From Flavobacterium laiguense (GTDB lineage Bacteria; Bacteroidota; Bacteroidia; Flavobacteriales; Flavobacteriaceae): 64,000 nucleotides of DNA. This document shows, piece after piece, positions 43,136 through 51,939 of the stretch. Every line of letters starts with the position of its first letter. Position 1 is the first letter of the stretch. The stretch is taken from positions 111,402-175,401 of the forward strand of contig NZ_QCZH01000006.1 of NCBI RefSeq assembly GCF_003097655.1, written 5' to 3'. The notes beneath the pieces were generated by a model that was given only the letters and a program-made list of their open reading frames with translations, had not been told where the DNA came from and did not search any database. The position numbers and the translations under genes were made by a program.

Positions 43136-44035
43136 ATGGAAACTGTTTTAGACAATACATTACCTGTTGAAACCCGAGGCGTAGCCGAATCGAGCGTAGC
43201 TAAACCAAAATGGCTGAAGGTAAAACTTCCGATAGGGCAAAAATACACTGAGCTTCGTGGTTTGGTGGATAAATATAGCTTGAATACTATTTGTACTTCA
43301 GGAAGTTGCCCGAATATGGGGGAATGCTGGGGTGAAGGAACTGCAACTTTTATGATTTTAGGAAATGTTTGCACCCGTTCTTGTGGTTTTTGTGGTGTAA
43401 AAACCGGAAGACCAGAAACCGTAGATTGGGATGAACCTGAGAAAGTGGCCCGTTCCATCAAAATCATGAATATCAAACACGCTGTAATTACGAGTGTTGA
43501 TAGAGATGATTTGAAAGATGGCGGTTCTATTATATGGATTGAAACCGTAAAAGCCATCCGAAGAATGAACCCAAACACTACCCTGGAGACTTTGATTCCC
43601 GATTTTCAAGGTATCGAAAGAAATATAGACCGTATAGTTGAAGCCAATCCAGAAGTGGTTTCACATAATGTAGAAACCGTTCGCAGATTGACTCGCGAAG
43701 TTCGCATACAAGCCAAATACGACCGAAGCTTAGAAGTTTTGAGATACCTAAAAGAGAAAGGCATCAACAGAACTAAATCTGGAATTATGTTGGGACTTGG
43801 CGAACAAGAAGACGAAGTTTTTCAAACCATGCGTGACTTACGAGCTGCCAACGTTGACATTGTAACAATTGGTCAATATTTACAGCCTAGTAAAAAACAC
43901 CTTCCTGTGAAAGAATTCATAACCCCCGACCAATTCGCGATTTATGAAAAATTTGGTTTAGAGTTAGGGTTTCGTCATGTTGAAAGTGGTCCATTGGTAC
44001 GATCTTCTTATAAAGCACAAAAGCATATACTTTAG
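43136..44035 (+). CDS. lipA: Lipoyl synthase
   Basis: LipA is a radical-SAM enzyme that inserts two sulfurs into octanoyl groups on lipoyl domains of 2-oxoacid dehydrogenases. The 299 residues have the auxiliary cluster motif [12 protein letters not shown] (C-x4-C-x5-C) and the radical-SAM motif CTRSCGFC. Other landmarks are [29 protein letters not shown] and the C-terminal [12 protein letters not shown] with its serine ligand. Length and motif order are standard. A short CCCCTAAAGGGG hairpin (44036-44048) separates it from gap 30 bases downstream. Confidence 0.97.
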   Translation: METVLDNTLPVETRGVAESSVAKPKWLKVKLPIGQKYTELRGLVDKYSLNTICTSGSCPNMGECWGEGTATFMILGNVCTRSCGFCGVKTGRPETVDWDEPEKVARSIKIMNIKHAVITSVDRDDLKDGGSIIWIETVKAIRRMNPNTTLETLIPDFQGIERNIDRIVEANPEVVSHNVETVRRLTREVRIQAKYDRSLEVLRYLKEKGINRTKSGIMLGLGEQEDEVFQTMRDLRAANVDIVTIGQYLQPSKKHLPVKEFITPDQFAIYEKFGLELGFRHVESGPLVRSSYKAQKHIL

Positions 44036-44065
44036 CCCCTAAAGGGGAATAATGACTAGTTTAAA

Positions 44066-45061
44066 ATGACAAAAACAAGAATCGCTATAAATGGATTTGG
44101 AAGAATTGGCCGAAATTTATTTCGCTTACTTTTAAACCATCCCTCTATTGAAGTAGTCGCCATCAATGACATTGCCGATAAGAAAACAATGGCGCATTTA
44201 GCAAAATACGACAGTATTCATGGCGTTTTGCCTTTTACGGTAAGCGCTGATGAAACTGGGATTTTTGTAGACGGCAAACATTTTTTATTTTTCCACGAAA
44301 AAAACATTTCAAATCTAGACTGGAAAAGTATAGACATTGATTTGGTTGTAGAATCTACCGGAAAATTCAAAACTTTTGAAGAGATAAACGCGCATATTCT
44401 CGTGGGTGCCAAAAAAGTAATTCTTTCGGCCCCATCAGAAGTGGAGACTATAAAAACAGTTGTTTTGGGCGTTAATGAATCTATTCTCGATGGGACAGAA
44501 GTCATTATCTCTAATGCAAGCTGCACCACCAATAATGCTGCACCAATGATTAAAGTCATTGATGAACTTTGCGGTATTGAGCAAGCATATATTACCACCA
44601 TTCACTCCTATACTACTGATCAAAGTTTACACGACCAACCCCATAAAGATTTACGCAGGGCTAGAGGCGCAAGCCAATCCATAGTTCCAACTACAACCGG
44701 AGCCGCTAAAGCATTGACCAAAATTTTCACAGCACTCGATGGAAAAATGGGTGGTTGCGGAATTCGAGTACCCGTTCCTGATGGTTCACTAACGGATATC
44801 ACATTCAATGTAAAACGTGCGGTTACCATAAAAGAAATAAACGATGCTTTTAAATTGGCTTCTCAGACCTCATTAAAAGGGTTTTTAGAATATACAGAAG
44901 ACCCAATTGTATCTGTAGATGTTATAGGCAATAAAAATTCATGTATATTTGACTCACAACTTACTTCGGTAATCGATAAAATGGTAAAAGTAGTAGGCTG
45001 GTATGACAATGAAATTGGGTACTCTTCCCGAATCATTGATTTAATCCTATTAATAAAATAA
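44066..45061 (+). CDS. gap: Glyceraldehyde-3-phosphate dehydrogenase, type I
   Basis: The enzyme oxidises glyceraldehyde-3-phosphate with NAD in glycolysis. The 331 residues start with INGFGRIGRNLFR. The Rossmann region AINDIAD suggests NAD preference, and KYDSIHGVL and the catalytic SNASCTTN with C153 follow. The next residues are NAAP rather than the common CLAP, so the second cysteine four residues on is missing. The catalytic histidine is probably in TTIHSYTTDQ, and GWYDNEIGYS closes the fold. It follows lipA closely, possibly in one transcript; a second gap elsewhere in the genome is possible. Confidence 0.95.
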   Translation: MTKTRIAINGFGRIGRNLFRLLLNHPSIEVVAINDIADKKTMAHLAKYDSIHGVLPFTVSADETGIFVDGKHFLFFHEKNISNLDWKSIDIDLVVESTGKFKTFEEINAHILVGAKKVILSAPSEVETIKTVVLGVNESILDGTEVIISNASCTTNNAAPMIKVIDELCGIEQAYITTIHSYTTDQSLHDQPHKDLRRARGASQSIVPTTTGAAKALTKIFTALDGKMGGCGIRVPVPDGSLTDITFNVKRAVTIKEINDAFKLASQTSLKGFLEYTEDPIVSVDVIGNKNSCIFDSQLTSVIDKMVKVVGWYDNEIGYSSRIIDLILLIK

Positions 45062-45104
45062 TAGTAAAAACACACTCAAACAGAAAATAGACAGAACCTA
45101 AATT

Positions 45105-45245
45105 GGTCGCAATTGAGAATACTTCGTCAGTTCGCCTATCGGCTCGGGTCATCGAATGCCAAAATAAAATAGCAACCGATGAGATAAACAATGATGATGC
45201 TTTGCGACTCGAACGATAGCGAACAGGCGAAGCAATTACTTACCA
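45105..45245. repeat. Inverted-repeat element C (TTCGTCAGTTCGCC type)
   Basis: GGTCGCAATTGAGAATACTT, then CGTCAGTTCGCCTATCGGCT on the left (45105-45150) is imperfectly inverted on the right (45195-45245: GCGACTCGAACGATAGCGAA, then CAGGCGAAGCAATTACTTACC). The core TCGCCTATCGGCTCG has its counterpart in CGAACGATAGCGA. The right arm read backwards (ATTGCTTCG...TCGCAAAG) resembles the solo repeat at 6240-6268. It occupies the gap between gap and the histidine kinase gene, without any ORF. Confidence 0.7.
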
Positions 45246-45276
45246 GAGAGTTCTAAAGATTAATAAATAGCAAAAT

Positions 45277-47457
45277 ATGAAATACGTTTTATTATTATTT
45301 ATTTTTTCTCACTCCCTACTCTATTCCCAAAAGAGAACTAAAGTAGACAGTGTCGCTTATTACTCAAATTTGGTAGCAGAAAATATAAATAACAATAAAT
45401 ATAAAGAGGTTTTATTCTACACTCAAAAATCAATTGATTTTTGTAAAAAAAACAACAAACCGGAAGGCGAAGCTACTCAAACTTATCAGCTCGGAAAAAT
45501 TTATTTCGACCTAAAACTTCACACTGATGCTATTGAAATTTTAAACAAGAGCATTCTATTATTCAATACTATTTCCAACAAACCAAACAAAAAAGTAGCA
45601 GATGCCTATTATTTTATAGGCTTGTCCTATATGGCGAAAAAAAAATATACGCTTGCAGAAACTTCTATTTCTAAGTCGGAAGAAATTCGAAAAAAACTAG
45701 GCATCAGAGATAAAGCGAATTTAATCAACCTTCAAAAAGGAATACTTTCAAAAAAAAGGGGAAATACCGCTTTGGCTTCAACTATATTCAACGCCATCAT
45801 TGTCCAACCAGAAAATAAAGTTGCTACAAACACCAGAGCCGAAACACTGTATCAAATAGGTACAATTGAAGCTTCGGCTAAAAGATACAATTTGGCTTTA
45901 AATTATTTCAACAGAGCCTTAGAATTAAATAAAAAAACCAAAAACCTAGATCAAAAATCGAATCTCCTATTGGCAATCAGTTCTGTTTACGATAAAATGT
46001 TAGACAAAACGACTGCTTACACCTACCTAAAACAGCATTTGAATTTAAAAGAAAGTATTACACTTGCCAATGATGAAAAATTAGGCATCAATGATTATGA
46101 AAATTTCAAAGAAACCCAACGATTACAAGAAAACATACGTCTTGAAAAAGAAAACAAAGAAAAAGAAAAATCAAATAAATTCTCTAAACTCATAAGCATT
46201 CTCGCTATTGCCATTATTTCTATTTTGTCCCTGTTAAGTTTATCTCTTTATAAAAACAATATCATTCGCAATCAAACGAACTTATTATTGAAAGAAAAAA
46301 ACAATGAATTAATTATTGCAAAAAACAAAGCCGAAGAAGCTTCGAAAGCAAGATCTGAGTTCTTATCGACTGTAAGTCACGAACTACGAACTCCCTTGAA
46401 TGCAATCAATGGGATTACTCATTTATTATTGGAAGAAAATCCAAAAAAATCTCAAATGCATTATTTAACTTCTTTGAAATTTTCAGGAAACTATCTGACT
46501 ACATTCATCAATGACATTTTAGAAATCAATAAAATAGAGTCCAATAAACTGGAAATAGAATACATCAATTTTAATCTAAAACAATTATTAGGAGACATTC
46601 AAAACTCGCTAAAAGAAATAGCCACAATAAACAATAATAAATTTATTCTCAAAATTGACTCAGCAGTTCCCGAAAATTTGATTGGAGATCCAACAAAGTT
46701 ATCCCAAATTTTCATGAACTTAATAAACAATGCACTAAAATTTACCAATAACGGAACCGTCAGTGTAATTGCCAAATTAAGATCCTATCAAAATGACAAT
46801 GCCATTGTTTATTTTCAAATCATTGATACTGGGATTGGAATTCCCGAAGATAAATTAAAAACCGTATTTGAAAGCTTCTCCCAAGGTTCTGTAGAAATCA
46901 ACAGAAAGTTTGGAGGTACTGGATTAGGATTAACCATTGTTAAAAAATTAGTCAAAATATTAGGTGGACAGATAAAACTAAAAAGTGTGGTTGGGAAAGG
47001 ATCTACTTTTTCTTTTGAATTAAAATTTAAAGTAGACCCAAAACCCATTCAAATTAAATCTAAAATAAAAAATTACGATCCGGAAATATTCAAAAACAAA
47101 AAAATATTGGTAGTTGAAGACAACAAAATCAACCAAATGATTACCAAAAAAATGTTGGAAAATAAAGATATTGAATGTGCCATTTTAGACAATGGCGAAG
47201 ACGCCATTCAAATCTTGAAAGACAATGTTTTCGATTTGGTTTTAATGGATGTTCATTTACTTGGCATCAATGGGACTATTGCCACACAACAAATCAGAGA
47301 ATTTGACACTAAAACTCCAATCATTGCACTAACTGCCATTTCATTAGATGAAAATAGAGAAATGCTACTTTCTTTTGGCATGACCGATGTAATTACAAAA
47401 CCATTTGTTCCTGAAGATTTTTACACTATCATTGCCCAAAACATAACCAATTCTTAA
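45277..47457 (+). CDS. TPR-sensor hybrid histidine kinase
   Basis: The 726-residue protein has a signal peptide (to about residue 18) and a periplasmic sensor of TPR repeats (about 40-255). A coiled-coil stretch (about 275-303) and one membrane helix (about 305-326) follow. The HisKA domain has phospho-acceptor H368 in STVSHELRTPLNAING. The HATPase domain has the N box NLINNALKFTN and the G boxes DTGIGIP and GGTGLGLTIVK. A receiver domain starts at KKILVVEDNKINQM with acceptor D658 in LVLMDVHLL. It has no DNA-binding output, so a partner regulator must exist. It converges with pnp, overlapping by 4 bases. Confidence 0.93.
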   Translation: MKYVLLLFIFSHSLLYSQKRTKVDSVAYYSNLVAENINNNKYKEVLFYTQKSIDFCKKNNKPEGEATQTYQLGKIYFDLKLHTDAIEILNKSILLFNTISNKPNKKVADAYYFIGLSYMAKKKYTLAETSISKSEEIRKKLGIRDKANLINLQKGILSKKRGNTALASTIFNAIIVQPENKVATNTRAETLYQIGTIEASAKRYNLALNYFNRALELNKKTKNLDQKSNLLLAISSVYDKMLDKTTAYTYLKQHLNLKESITLANDEKLGINDYENFKETQRLQENIRLEKENKEKEKSNKFSKLISILAIAIISILSLLSLSLYKNNIIRNQTNLLLKEKNNELIIAKNKAEEASKARSEFLSTVSHELRTPLNAINGITHLLLEENPKKSQMHYLTSLKFSGNYLTTFINDILEINKIESNKLEIEYINFNLKQLLGDIQNSLKEIATINNNKFILKIDSAVPENLIGDPTKLSQIFMNLINNALKFTNNGTVSVIAKLRSYQNDNAIVYFQIIDTGIGIPEDKLKTVFESFSQGSVEINRKFGGTGLGLTIVKKLVKILGGQIKLKSVVGKGSTFSFELKFKVDPKPIQIKSKIKNYDPEIFKNKKILVVEDNKINQMITKKMLENKDIECAILDNGEDAIQILKDNVFDLVLMDVHLLGINGTIATQQIREFDTKTPIIALTAISLDENREMLLSFGMTDVITKPFVPEDFYTIIAQNITNS

Positions 47458-48266
47458 CCCCTTATTATCAACTCTTTGATAAGATTCCGCAAATTGGGCT
47501 CCGCTTTTTTGGCAGCCTCCAAAACCTCTTGATGAGAAACTGTTAGAATACTATCCTCATCGCCCATATCAGTTATAATGGAAACCCCAAAAGTCTCTAA
47601 CTCCATGTGCCGAGCCACAATTACCTCAGGAACGGTAGACATTCCCACACAATCAGCCCCCAAAATCTTAACCATTCTATATTCGGACAAGGTTTCAAAA
47701 GTAGGACCTTGCAAACCTAAATAAACCCCATCGTGAACCTCAATACTTAATTCTTGGGCTATTTGTTTGGCTTTTGCAATCATTTCTACCGAATAGGGCT
47801 GGCTCATGTTGACGAATCTTGGACCAAAACGTTCGTCGTTTTTTCCTCTTAAAGGATGCTCTGGCATAAAATTGATATGATCTTTGATAATCACAATCGA
47901 ACCCACTTTATAATTCGAATTTACACCGCCAGAGGCATTAGAAACTATTAATTTTTGAACACCTAAATACTTCATCACCCGAACAGGAAAAGTCACTTCT
48001 TTCATGGAATATCCTTCATAAAAATGGAAGCGACCTTGCATCGCAACCACTTTTTTGGCACCAATTGTACCAAAAACCAATGCGCCTTTATGCCCTTCAA
48101 CGGTTGAAACGGGAAAATTTGGTATTTCCTCATACGGCAAGGTAAATTTCACATCAATATCATCAGTAAATCCCCCCAATCCAGATCCTAAAATAACTCC
48201 ATATTCAGGAATAAAATTTATTTTCCCTTGAATAAAGCTAACTGTTTCTTGTACTTTGTCCCACAT
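47454..48266 (-). CDS. Purine nucleoside phosphorylase (trimeric, PNP/MTAP family)
   Basis: The enzyme splits purine (deoxy)nucleosides with phosphate for salvage. The 270 residues have the phosphate loop GVILGSGLGGF, VSTVEGHKGALVFG and VVAMQGRFHFYEGYSMKEVT. IVSNASGGVN, YLGLQGPTFETLSEYRM (nucleoside site), LGADCVGMSTVPEVIVARHM and the base-binding ITDMGDED segment follow. This is the low-molecular-mass homotrimeric class (human PNP, PunA), not hexameric DeoD. Its start lies inside lpxK by 29 bases, so translation is coupled. Confidence 0.93.
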   Translation of the reverse strand: MWDKVQETVSFIQGKINFIPEYGVILGSGLGGFTDDIDVKFTLPYEEIPNFPVSTVEGHKGALVFGTIGAKKVVAMQGRFHFYEGYSMKEVTFPVRVMKYLGVQKLIVSNASGGVNSNYKVGSIVIIKDHINFMPEHPLRGKNDERFGPRFVNMSQPYSVEMIAKAKQIAQELSIEVHDGVYLGLQGPTFETLSEYRMVKILGADCVGMSTVPEVIVARHMELETFGVSIITDMGDEDSILTVSHQEVLEAAKKAEPNLRNLIKELIIRG

Positions 48267-49263
48267 AATTCAAAATATTTTTGTCAAAATTATCTGCATC
48301 GGAAAGGAACGAACTTTTTATAGGCAAAAAATAAAGCTGTTCACTTAACACACTTCCTTTCAATCGTACATAATCTTTTTCGGTTGTTACAATAATCTTA
48401 TCCTTTGCTTTCTTCTTAATTTCCAGCAATTCGCTTTCGCTAAAATGGTGATGATCGGGAAAAGTCAAACATTCGTCATTTTCTTGTTTCAAATAGGCAA
48501 AAAACGATTCGGGCTTTGCTATTCCAGCCAAAAGTATCTTTTCAACACTTTTAATCTCGGCTACTTTTAGCGTTTCCTTTTCAGAATAAACAACCTCATC
48601 ATACTCTATAAAGGTAAAGAACAAACTTTGATTGAAAGAAAGATTCAGTTGTTTTTTTATCGCATTTTGTGTATTCAACGAAAGATCCGAAGGGCATTTG
48701 GTAACAATTACAATATTTGCTCTTTGCACTCCACTCCTGCTCTCTCTTAAATCTCCTGTGGGTAATATAAAATCATCACAGTACAAATCTCCAAAGGAAG
48801 TAAGCATAATGTAAAACCCCGCTTTTACCTTTCGATGTTGAAAAGCGTCGTCCAATAAAATGACTTCTGGAGGATTCGAATGGGAAAGCAGTTGCTCGAT
48901 TCCGTTCTTTCGATTGGCATCAACGGCCACTTGAATAGTCGCGAATTTTTGATAAAACTGAAACGGTTCATCGCCTAATTGCAGTGCATCCGAACTATCA
49001 TTCGCCAAAACAAATCCTTCTGACTGTCTCTTGTAGCCTCTGCTCAAAGTGGCAACTTTATATTTATCGGATAGCAAACGAATCAAATATTCAATTTGAG
49101 GCGTTTTTCCGGTTCCTCCCACACTAAGATTACCAACTGCAATAACGGGCAAATCAAAAGAATAGGATTTTAAAATCCCTTTATCGAAAAGAAAATTCCG
49201 AATACCCGTAATGAAGCCATACAAAACGGCAAATGGGAACAATATTTTTCGCAGTAAATTCAT
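48238..49263 (-). CDS. lpxK: Tetraacyldisaccharide 4'-kinase
   Basis: LpxK phosphorylates the 4' position of the lipid A disaccharide at the inner-membrane face. The 341 residues begin with an amphipathic membrane-associating helix (MNLLRKILFPFAVLYGFI). The Walker A region VIAVGNLSVGGTGKTPQIEY, ATLSRGYKR, LGDEPFQF and VILLDDAFQHRKV (Walker B region) follow, then DLRESRSGVQRANI. Length is normal. It lies 3 bases after the YoeB-like toxin gene and overlaps pnp, so this essential gene is probably read in one transcript with a toxin-antitoxin pair. Confidence 0.95.
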   Translation of the reverse strand: MNLLRKILFPFAVLYGFITGIRNFLFDKGILKSYSFDLPVIAVGNLSVGGTGKTPQIEYLIRLLSDKYKVATLSRGYKRQSEGFVLANDSSDALQLGDEPFQFYQKFATIQVAVDANRKNGIEQLLSHSNPPEVILLDDAFQHRKVKAGFYIMLTSFGDLYCDDFILPTGDLRESRSGVQRANIVIVTKCPSDLSLNTQNAIKKQLNLSFNQSLFFTFIEYDEVVYSEKETLKVAEIKSVEKILLAGIAKPESFFAYLKQENDECLTFPDHHHFSESELLEIKKKAKDKIIVTTEKDYVRLKGSVLSEQLYFLPIKSSFLSDADNFDKNILNYVGQSTRNS

Positions 49264-49266
49264 ATA

Positions 49267-49548
49267 TTATTTATCGGAATAATGACCCATTGCAGAAACA
49301 ATATAAATAGTTACAGTCTCATTTTCAAAATAATATACCATTCTGTCTTTCTGATTTATTCGCTTATACCAAAAACCCTTAAGTTCGTATTTTAAAGGTT
49401 CGGGATTCCCAATTCCCTCAAAAGGCGTTTCGGAGAGTTCCAAAAGAATACGTTCGATATTTTTAATACTTTTTTTATCGTCCGATTTATAATGTTGTAT
49501 AATATGTTTTTCAGCAATTTCTTTTATTTCAATCCTAAACTTCCCCAT
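49267..49548 (-). CDS. Txe/YoeB-family toxin
   Basis: The 93-residue protein matches the YoeB/Txe family of ribosome-dependent mRNA interferases, with the RelE fold. Landmarks are SDDKKSIKNIERILLELSET, GIGNPEPLKYELKGFWYKRI, DRMVYYF and the C-terminal catalytic GHYSDK, where YoeB has His83-Tyr84. It should cut mRNA in the ribosomal A-site when free of antitoxin. The antitoxin gene upstream overlaps it by 25 bases. The catalytic end is intact, so the toxin is predicted to be active. Confidence 0.9.
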   Translation of the reverse strand: MGKFRIEIKEIAEKHIIQHYKSDDKKSIKNIERILLELSETPFEGIGNPEPLKYELKGFWYKRINQKDRMVYYFENETVTIYIVSAMGHYSDK

Positions 49549-49769
49549 ATGTCATTTGGATTAATTTCTTTACTTTTATTGCTTTTTGCTGATTTTAGAA
49601 CTATATCTACAAACTCAGGATTATACTTATTTTTTCCTTTTTTTAATTTTTTAGAATCTGTTTCAATAATCTCAATACCTTCAACGTTTTTAAAAAAAGT
49701 CTCAGACATTGCCATAAATGCCTTTCCTGCTTTGGTACGCTCGTTAATTTTTAGGATTATTGTAGTCAT
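49524..49769 (-). CDS. Antitoxin-position protein (DUF2683-like)
   Basis: I start this 81-residue protein at the ATG at 49767-49769 (MTTIILKINERTKAGKAFM). Homologous DUF2683 proteins begin this way, while the open frame upstream adds only seven residues. The N-terminal strand and helix (about 1-30) are the likely DNA-binding and dimer part. The basic, Lys-rich middle and the C-terminal NPNDIWGSLGLK could wrap the toxin. It overlaps the YoeB-like toxin start by 25 bases, the usual antitoxin-first layout. Its role as antitoxin rests mainly on position. Confidence 0.8.
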   Translation of the reverse strand: MTTIILKINERTKAGKAFMAMSETFFKNVEGIEIIETDSKKLKKGKNKYNPEFVDIVLKSAKSNKSKEINPNDIWGSLGLK

Positions 49770-49887
49770 GACTATTGATTTTAAATACAAATATACAAAA
49801 TCGCACTGTTTTTATTTGTTAAAAAACCAAGCGCTTTAGAAACAATATATTTTTGCAGTATATTCATTTTACGAAAGCATAATATTT

Positions 49888-49895
49888 TATCTTTG
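49888..49895 (+). promoter_or_regulatory. -7 box upstream of the Nif3-like gene
   Basis: TATCTTTG matches TAnnTTTG, 116 bases before the ATG at 50012. It is divergent from the antitoxin gene in the 242-bp gap 49770-50011, which is otherwise AT-rich. Confidence 0.5.
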
Positions 49896-50011
49896 AACGG
49901 AAATTATTAAAAACAAACTAATGTTAACTTTACAAATTAACACCAAATAGTTTTTACGTTGTTAATTTCATAGAGTACAGATTGATAAATACCTCCAAAA
50001 AGATTAAAAAA

Positions 50012-51109
50012 ATGAGTACAATAAAAGAAATCCTTTCTATACTTGAAGAAATGGCTCCATTGGCTTATGCCGAAGATTTTGACAATGTTGGTTTAATAAT
50101 AGGAAACGAAGACTCTGAGGCCACGGGCGTTTTAGTTTGCCACGATGCTTTAGAAAATGTAATTGATGAAGCCATTGCTAAAAAATGCAATTTGATAGTT
50201 TGTTTCCACCCTATTTTATTTTCTGGAATAAAGAAAATAACGGGAAAAAACTATGTAGAACGCTCTCTGCTTAAAGCCATAAAAAACGACATAGCCATTT
50301 ATGCTGTTCATACCGCACTTGACAATCACCCAGAAGGGGTAAATAAAATATTTTGTGATACTTTGGGACTTATAAATACCCAGATTTTAATTCCAAAACA
50401 AAATCACATTCGAAAATTAGTTACCTATACCATTAGAGACAATGCCGAAAAAGTTAGAAATGCCTTGTTTGAGGCAGGAGCAGGAAGCATTGGCAATTAT
50501 GACAAATGCAGTTTCAACTCCGAGGGGACTTTTACCTATCAAGGGAATGAAAAAAGCGAACCAACCATTGGTCAAAGAGGTGTGCTATCTACTGGTACCG
50601 AGACCAAAATCGAAGTCGTTTATGCCAAGCATTTAGAAGCAAAAATCATAAAGGCGCTAAAAGAAAACCATATTTACGAAGAAGTGGCTGTCGAAATTTA
50701 CAATATGAAAAACACCTTTAATCATATTGGTCTAGGAATGATTGGCGAACTGGAAGAACCAATGGATGAAAAGGATTTTCTGCTGTATGCCAAAGACAAA
50801 ATGAAAGCCAACGGAATTCGTCATTCTGCTTTTATAGGAAAAAAAATAAAGAAAGTGGCCGTCTTGGGAGGTTCAGGTAGTTTTGCGATAAAAAATGCAA
50901 TTCAAGCCGGTGCCGATGCTTTTTTGACTGCCGATTTGAAATATCATCAGTATTACGAAGCCGAAAATCAACTTTTATTGGCCGATATTGGACATTTTGA
51001 AAGCGAACGCTATACAAAAGAGTATATTGTTGATTATCTTAGAAAAAAAATCCTTAATTTTGCAATCATTTTATCGGAAGAAAATACAAATCCAGTTAAG
51101 TACTTATAG
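50012..51109 (+). CDS. Nif3-like dinuclear metal centre protein
   Basis: I use the ATG at 50012, where MSTIKEILSILEEMAPLAYA matches the family start. The open frame upstream begins at a TTG and adds ten residues without homology. The 365-residue protein has the Nif3 core: AEDFDNVGLIIG, CHDALENVIDEAI, VCFHPILFSGIKKI (metal histidine), YAVHTALDNHPEGVN, and the C-terminal ADIGHFESERYT (second metal histidine and Glu). A central insert (about 125-230) is the PII-like domain typical of longer members. Function is unsettled; proposals include metal-dependent hydrolase and GTP cyclohydrolase-like activity. The coiled-coil protein gene follows 3 bases later. Confidence 0.9.
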   Translation: MSTIKEILSILEEMAPLAYAEDFDNVGLIIGNEDSEATGVLVCHDALENVIDEAIAKKCNLIVCFHPILFSGIKKITGKNYVERSLLKAIKNDIAIYAVHTALDNHPEGVNKIFCDTLGLINTQILIPKQNHIRKLVTYTIRDNAEKVRNALFEAGAGSIGNYDKCSFNSEGTFTYQGNEKSEPTIGQRGVLSTGTETKIEVVYAKHLEAKIIKALKENHIYEEVAVEIYNMKNTFNHIGLGMIGELEEPMDEKDFLLYAKDKMKANGIRHSAFIGKKIKKVAVLGGSGSFAIKNAIQAGADAFLTADLKYHQYYEAENQLLLADIGHFESERYTKEYIVDYLRKKILNFAIILSEENTNPVKYL

Positions 51110-51112
51110 AAT

Positions 51113-51892
51113 ATGGCGAATACGAAAGAATTAAGTGTTGAGGACAAGTTAAGAGCAATTTACGATTTACAGCTAATTGACTCTAGAATTGACGAAATCA
51201 GAAACGTTAGAGGTGAACTTCCTTTAGAGGTTGAGGATTTAGAAGATGAAGTTGCAGGTTTAAGCACTCGTTCAGAGAAATTGAAAAGCGAACTCGAAGT
51301 AGTCGAAAACCTGATCAAAGAAAAAAAGAATGCAATTGACGAGCACAAAGAAGCTGTCAAAAAATACACAAAACAACAAGAAAGCGTTCGCAACAACCGC
51401 GAATTCAACTCTTTGACTAAAGAAGTAGAATTTCAAGAATTAGAAATTCAACTTGCCGAAAAGCAAATCAAAGAAATGAAAGCTTCTATTGAGCATAAAA
51501 AAGAAGTAATTGCTTCTTCAAAAGAGAGATTAGAGTCTAAATCATCTCACTTGAAACATAAAAAATCAGAATTGGATGCTATCATGTCTGAAACTCAAAA
51601 AGAAGAAATCTTCTTATCTGAGAAATCAGCAGAATACGAAGCATTAATCGAAGATCGTTTATTGGTAGCTTACAAAAGAATCAGAAGCAGTGTTCGTAAC
51701 GGACTAGCAGTTGTTTCTATCGAAAGAGGAGCATCAGCAGGATCATTCTTCACGATTCCACCACAAACGCAAGTAGAAATTGCTTCTAGAAAGAAAATCT
51801 TAATTGATGAGCACTCTGGAAGAATTTTAGTCGACAGTGTTTTGGCTGAAGAAGAAAGAGAGAAAATGGAACAATTGTTTTCTAAATTCTAA
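51113..51892 (+). CDS. Coiled-coil protein related to the C4-type zinc-ribbon family, without cysteines
   Basis: The 259-residue protein is a long antiparallel coiled coil (about 10-185), starting with LSVEDKLRAIYDLQLIDSRI and including QQESVRNNREFNSLTKEVEF. A C-terminal domain follows, in which related proteins carry a zinc ribbon. Here that region reads RGASAGSFFTIPPQTQVEIA, then KKILIDEHSGRILVD. The layout GxSFFTIPPQ...GRILV is kept, but every CxxC position is replaced and the protein contains no cysteine at all. It is coupled to the Nif3-like gene (3-base gap), a pairing common in Bacteroidota. The function is unknown; zinc binding by this site is excluded. Confidence 0.9.
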   Translation: MANTKELSVEDKLRAIYDLQLIDSRIDEIRNVRGELPLEVEDLEDEVAGLSTRSEKLKSELEVVENLIKEKKNAIDEHKEAVKKYTKQQESVRNNREFNSLTKEVEFQELEIQLAEKQIKEMKASIEHKKEVIASSKERLESKSSHLKHKKSELDAIMSETQKEEIFLSEKSAEYEALIEDRLLVAYKRIRSSVRNGLAVVSIERGASAGSFFTIPPQTQVEIASRKKILIDEHSGRILVDSVLAEEEREKMEQLFSKF

Positions 51893-51899
51893 AAATAAC

Positions 51900-51928
51900 T
51901 AAGCCTCGAATTTCGAGGCTTTTTTTAT
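51900..51928 (+). terminator. Terminator after the coiled-coil protein gene
   Basis: AAGCCTCGAA and TTCGAGGCTT form a near-continuous 10-bp hairpin, followed by seven T. Confidence 0.85.
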
Positions 51929-51939
51929 ACCCTATTATT

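Noticed and set aside
44034..44050. CCCCTAAAGGGG hairpin between lipA and gap as a terminator
   Set aside because: The stem is only 4 bp and no T-run follows; it is more likely a short interspersed repeat or chance.
49982..50011. Ten-codon TTG-started extension of the Nif3-like gene
   Set aside because: The added residues have no family similarity, and MSTIKEILS is the usual family start.
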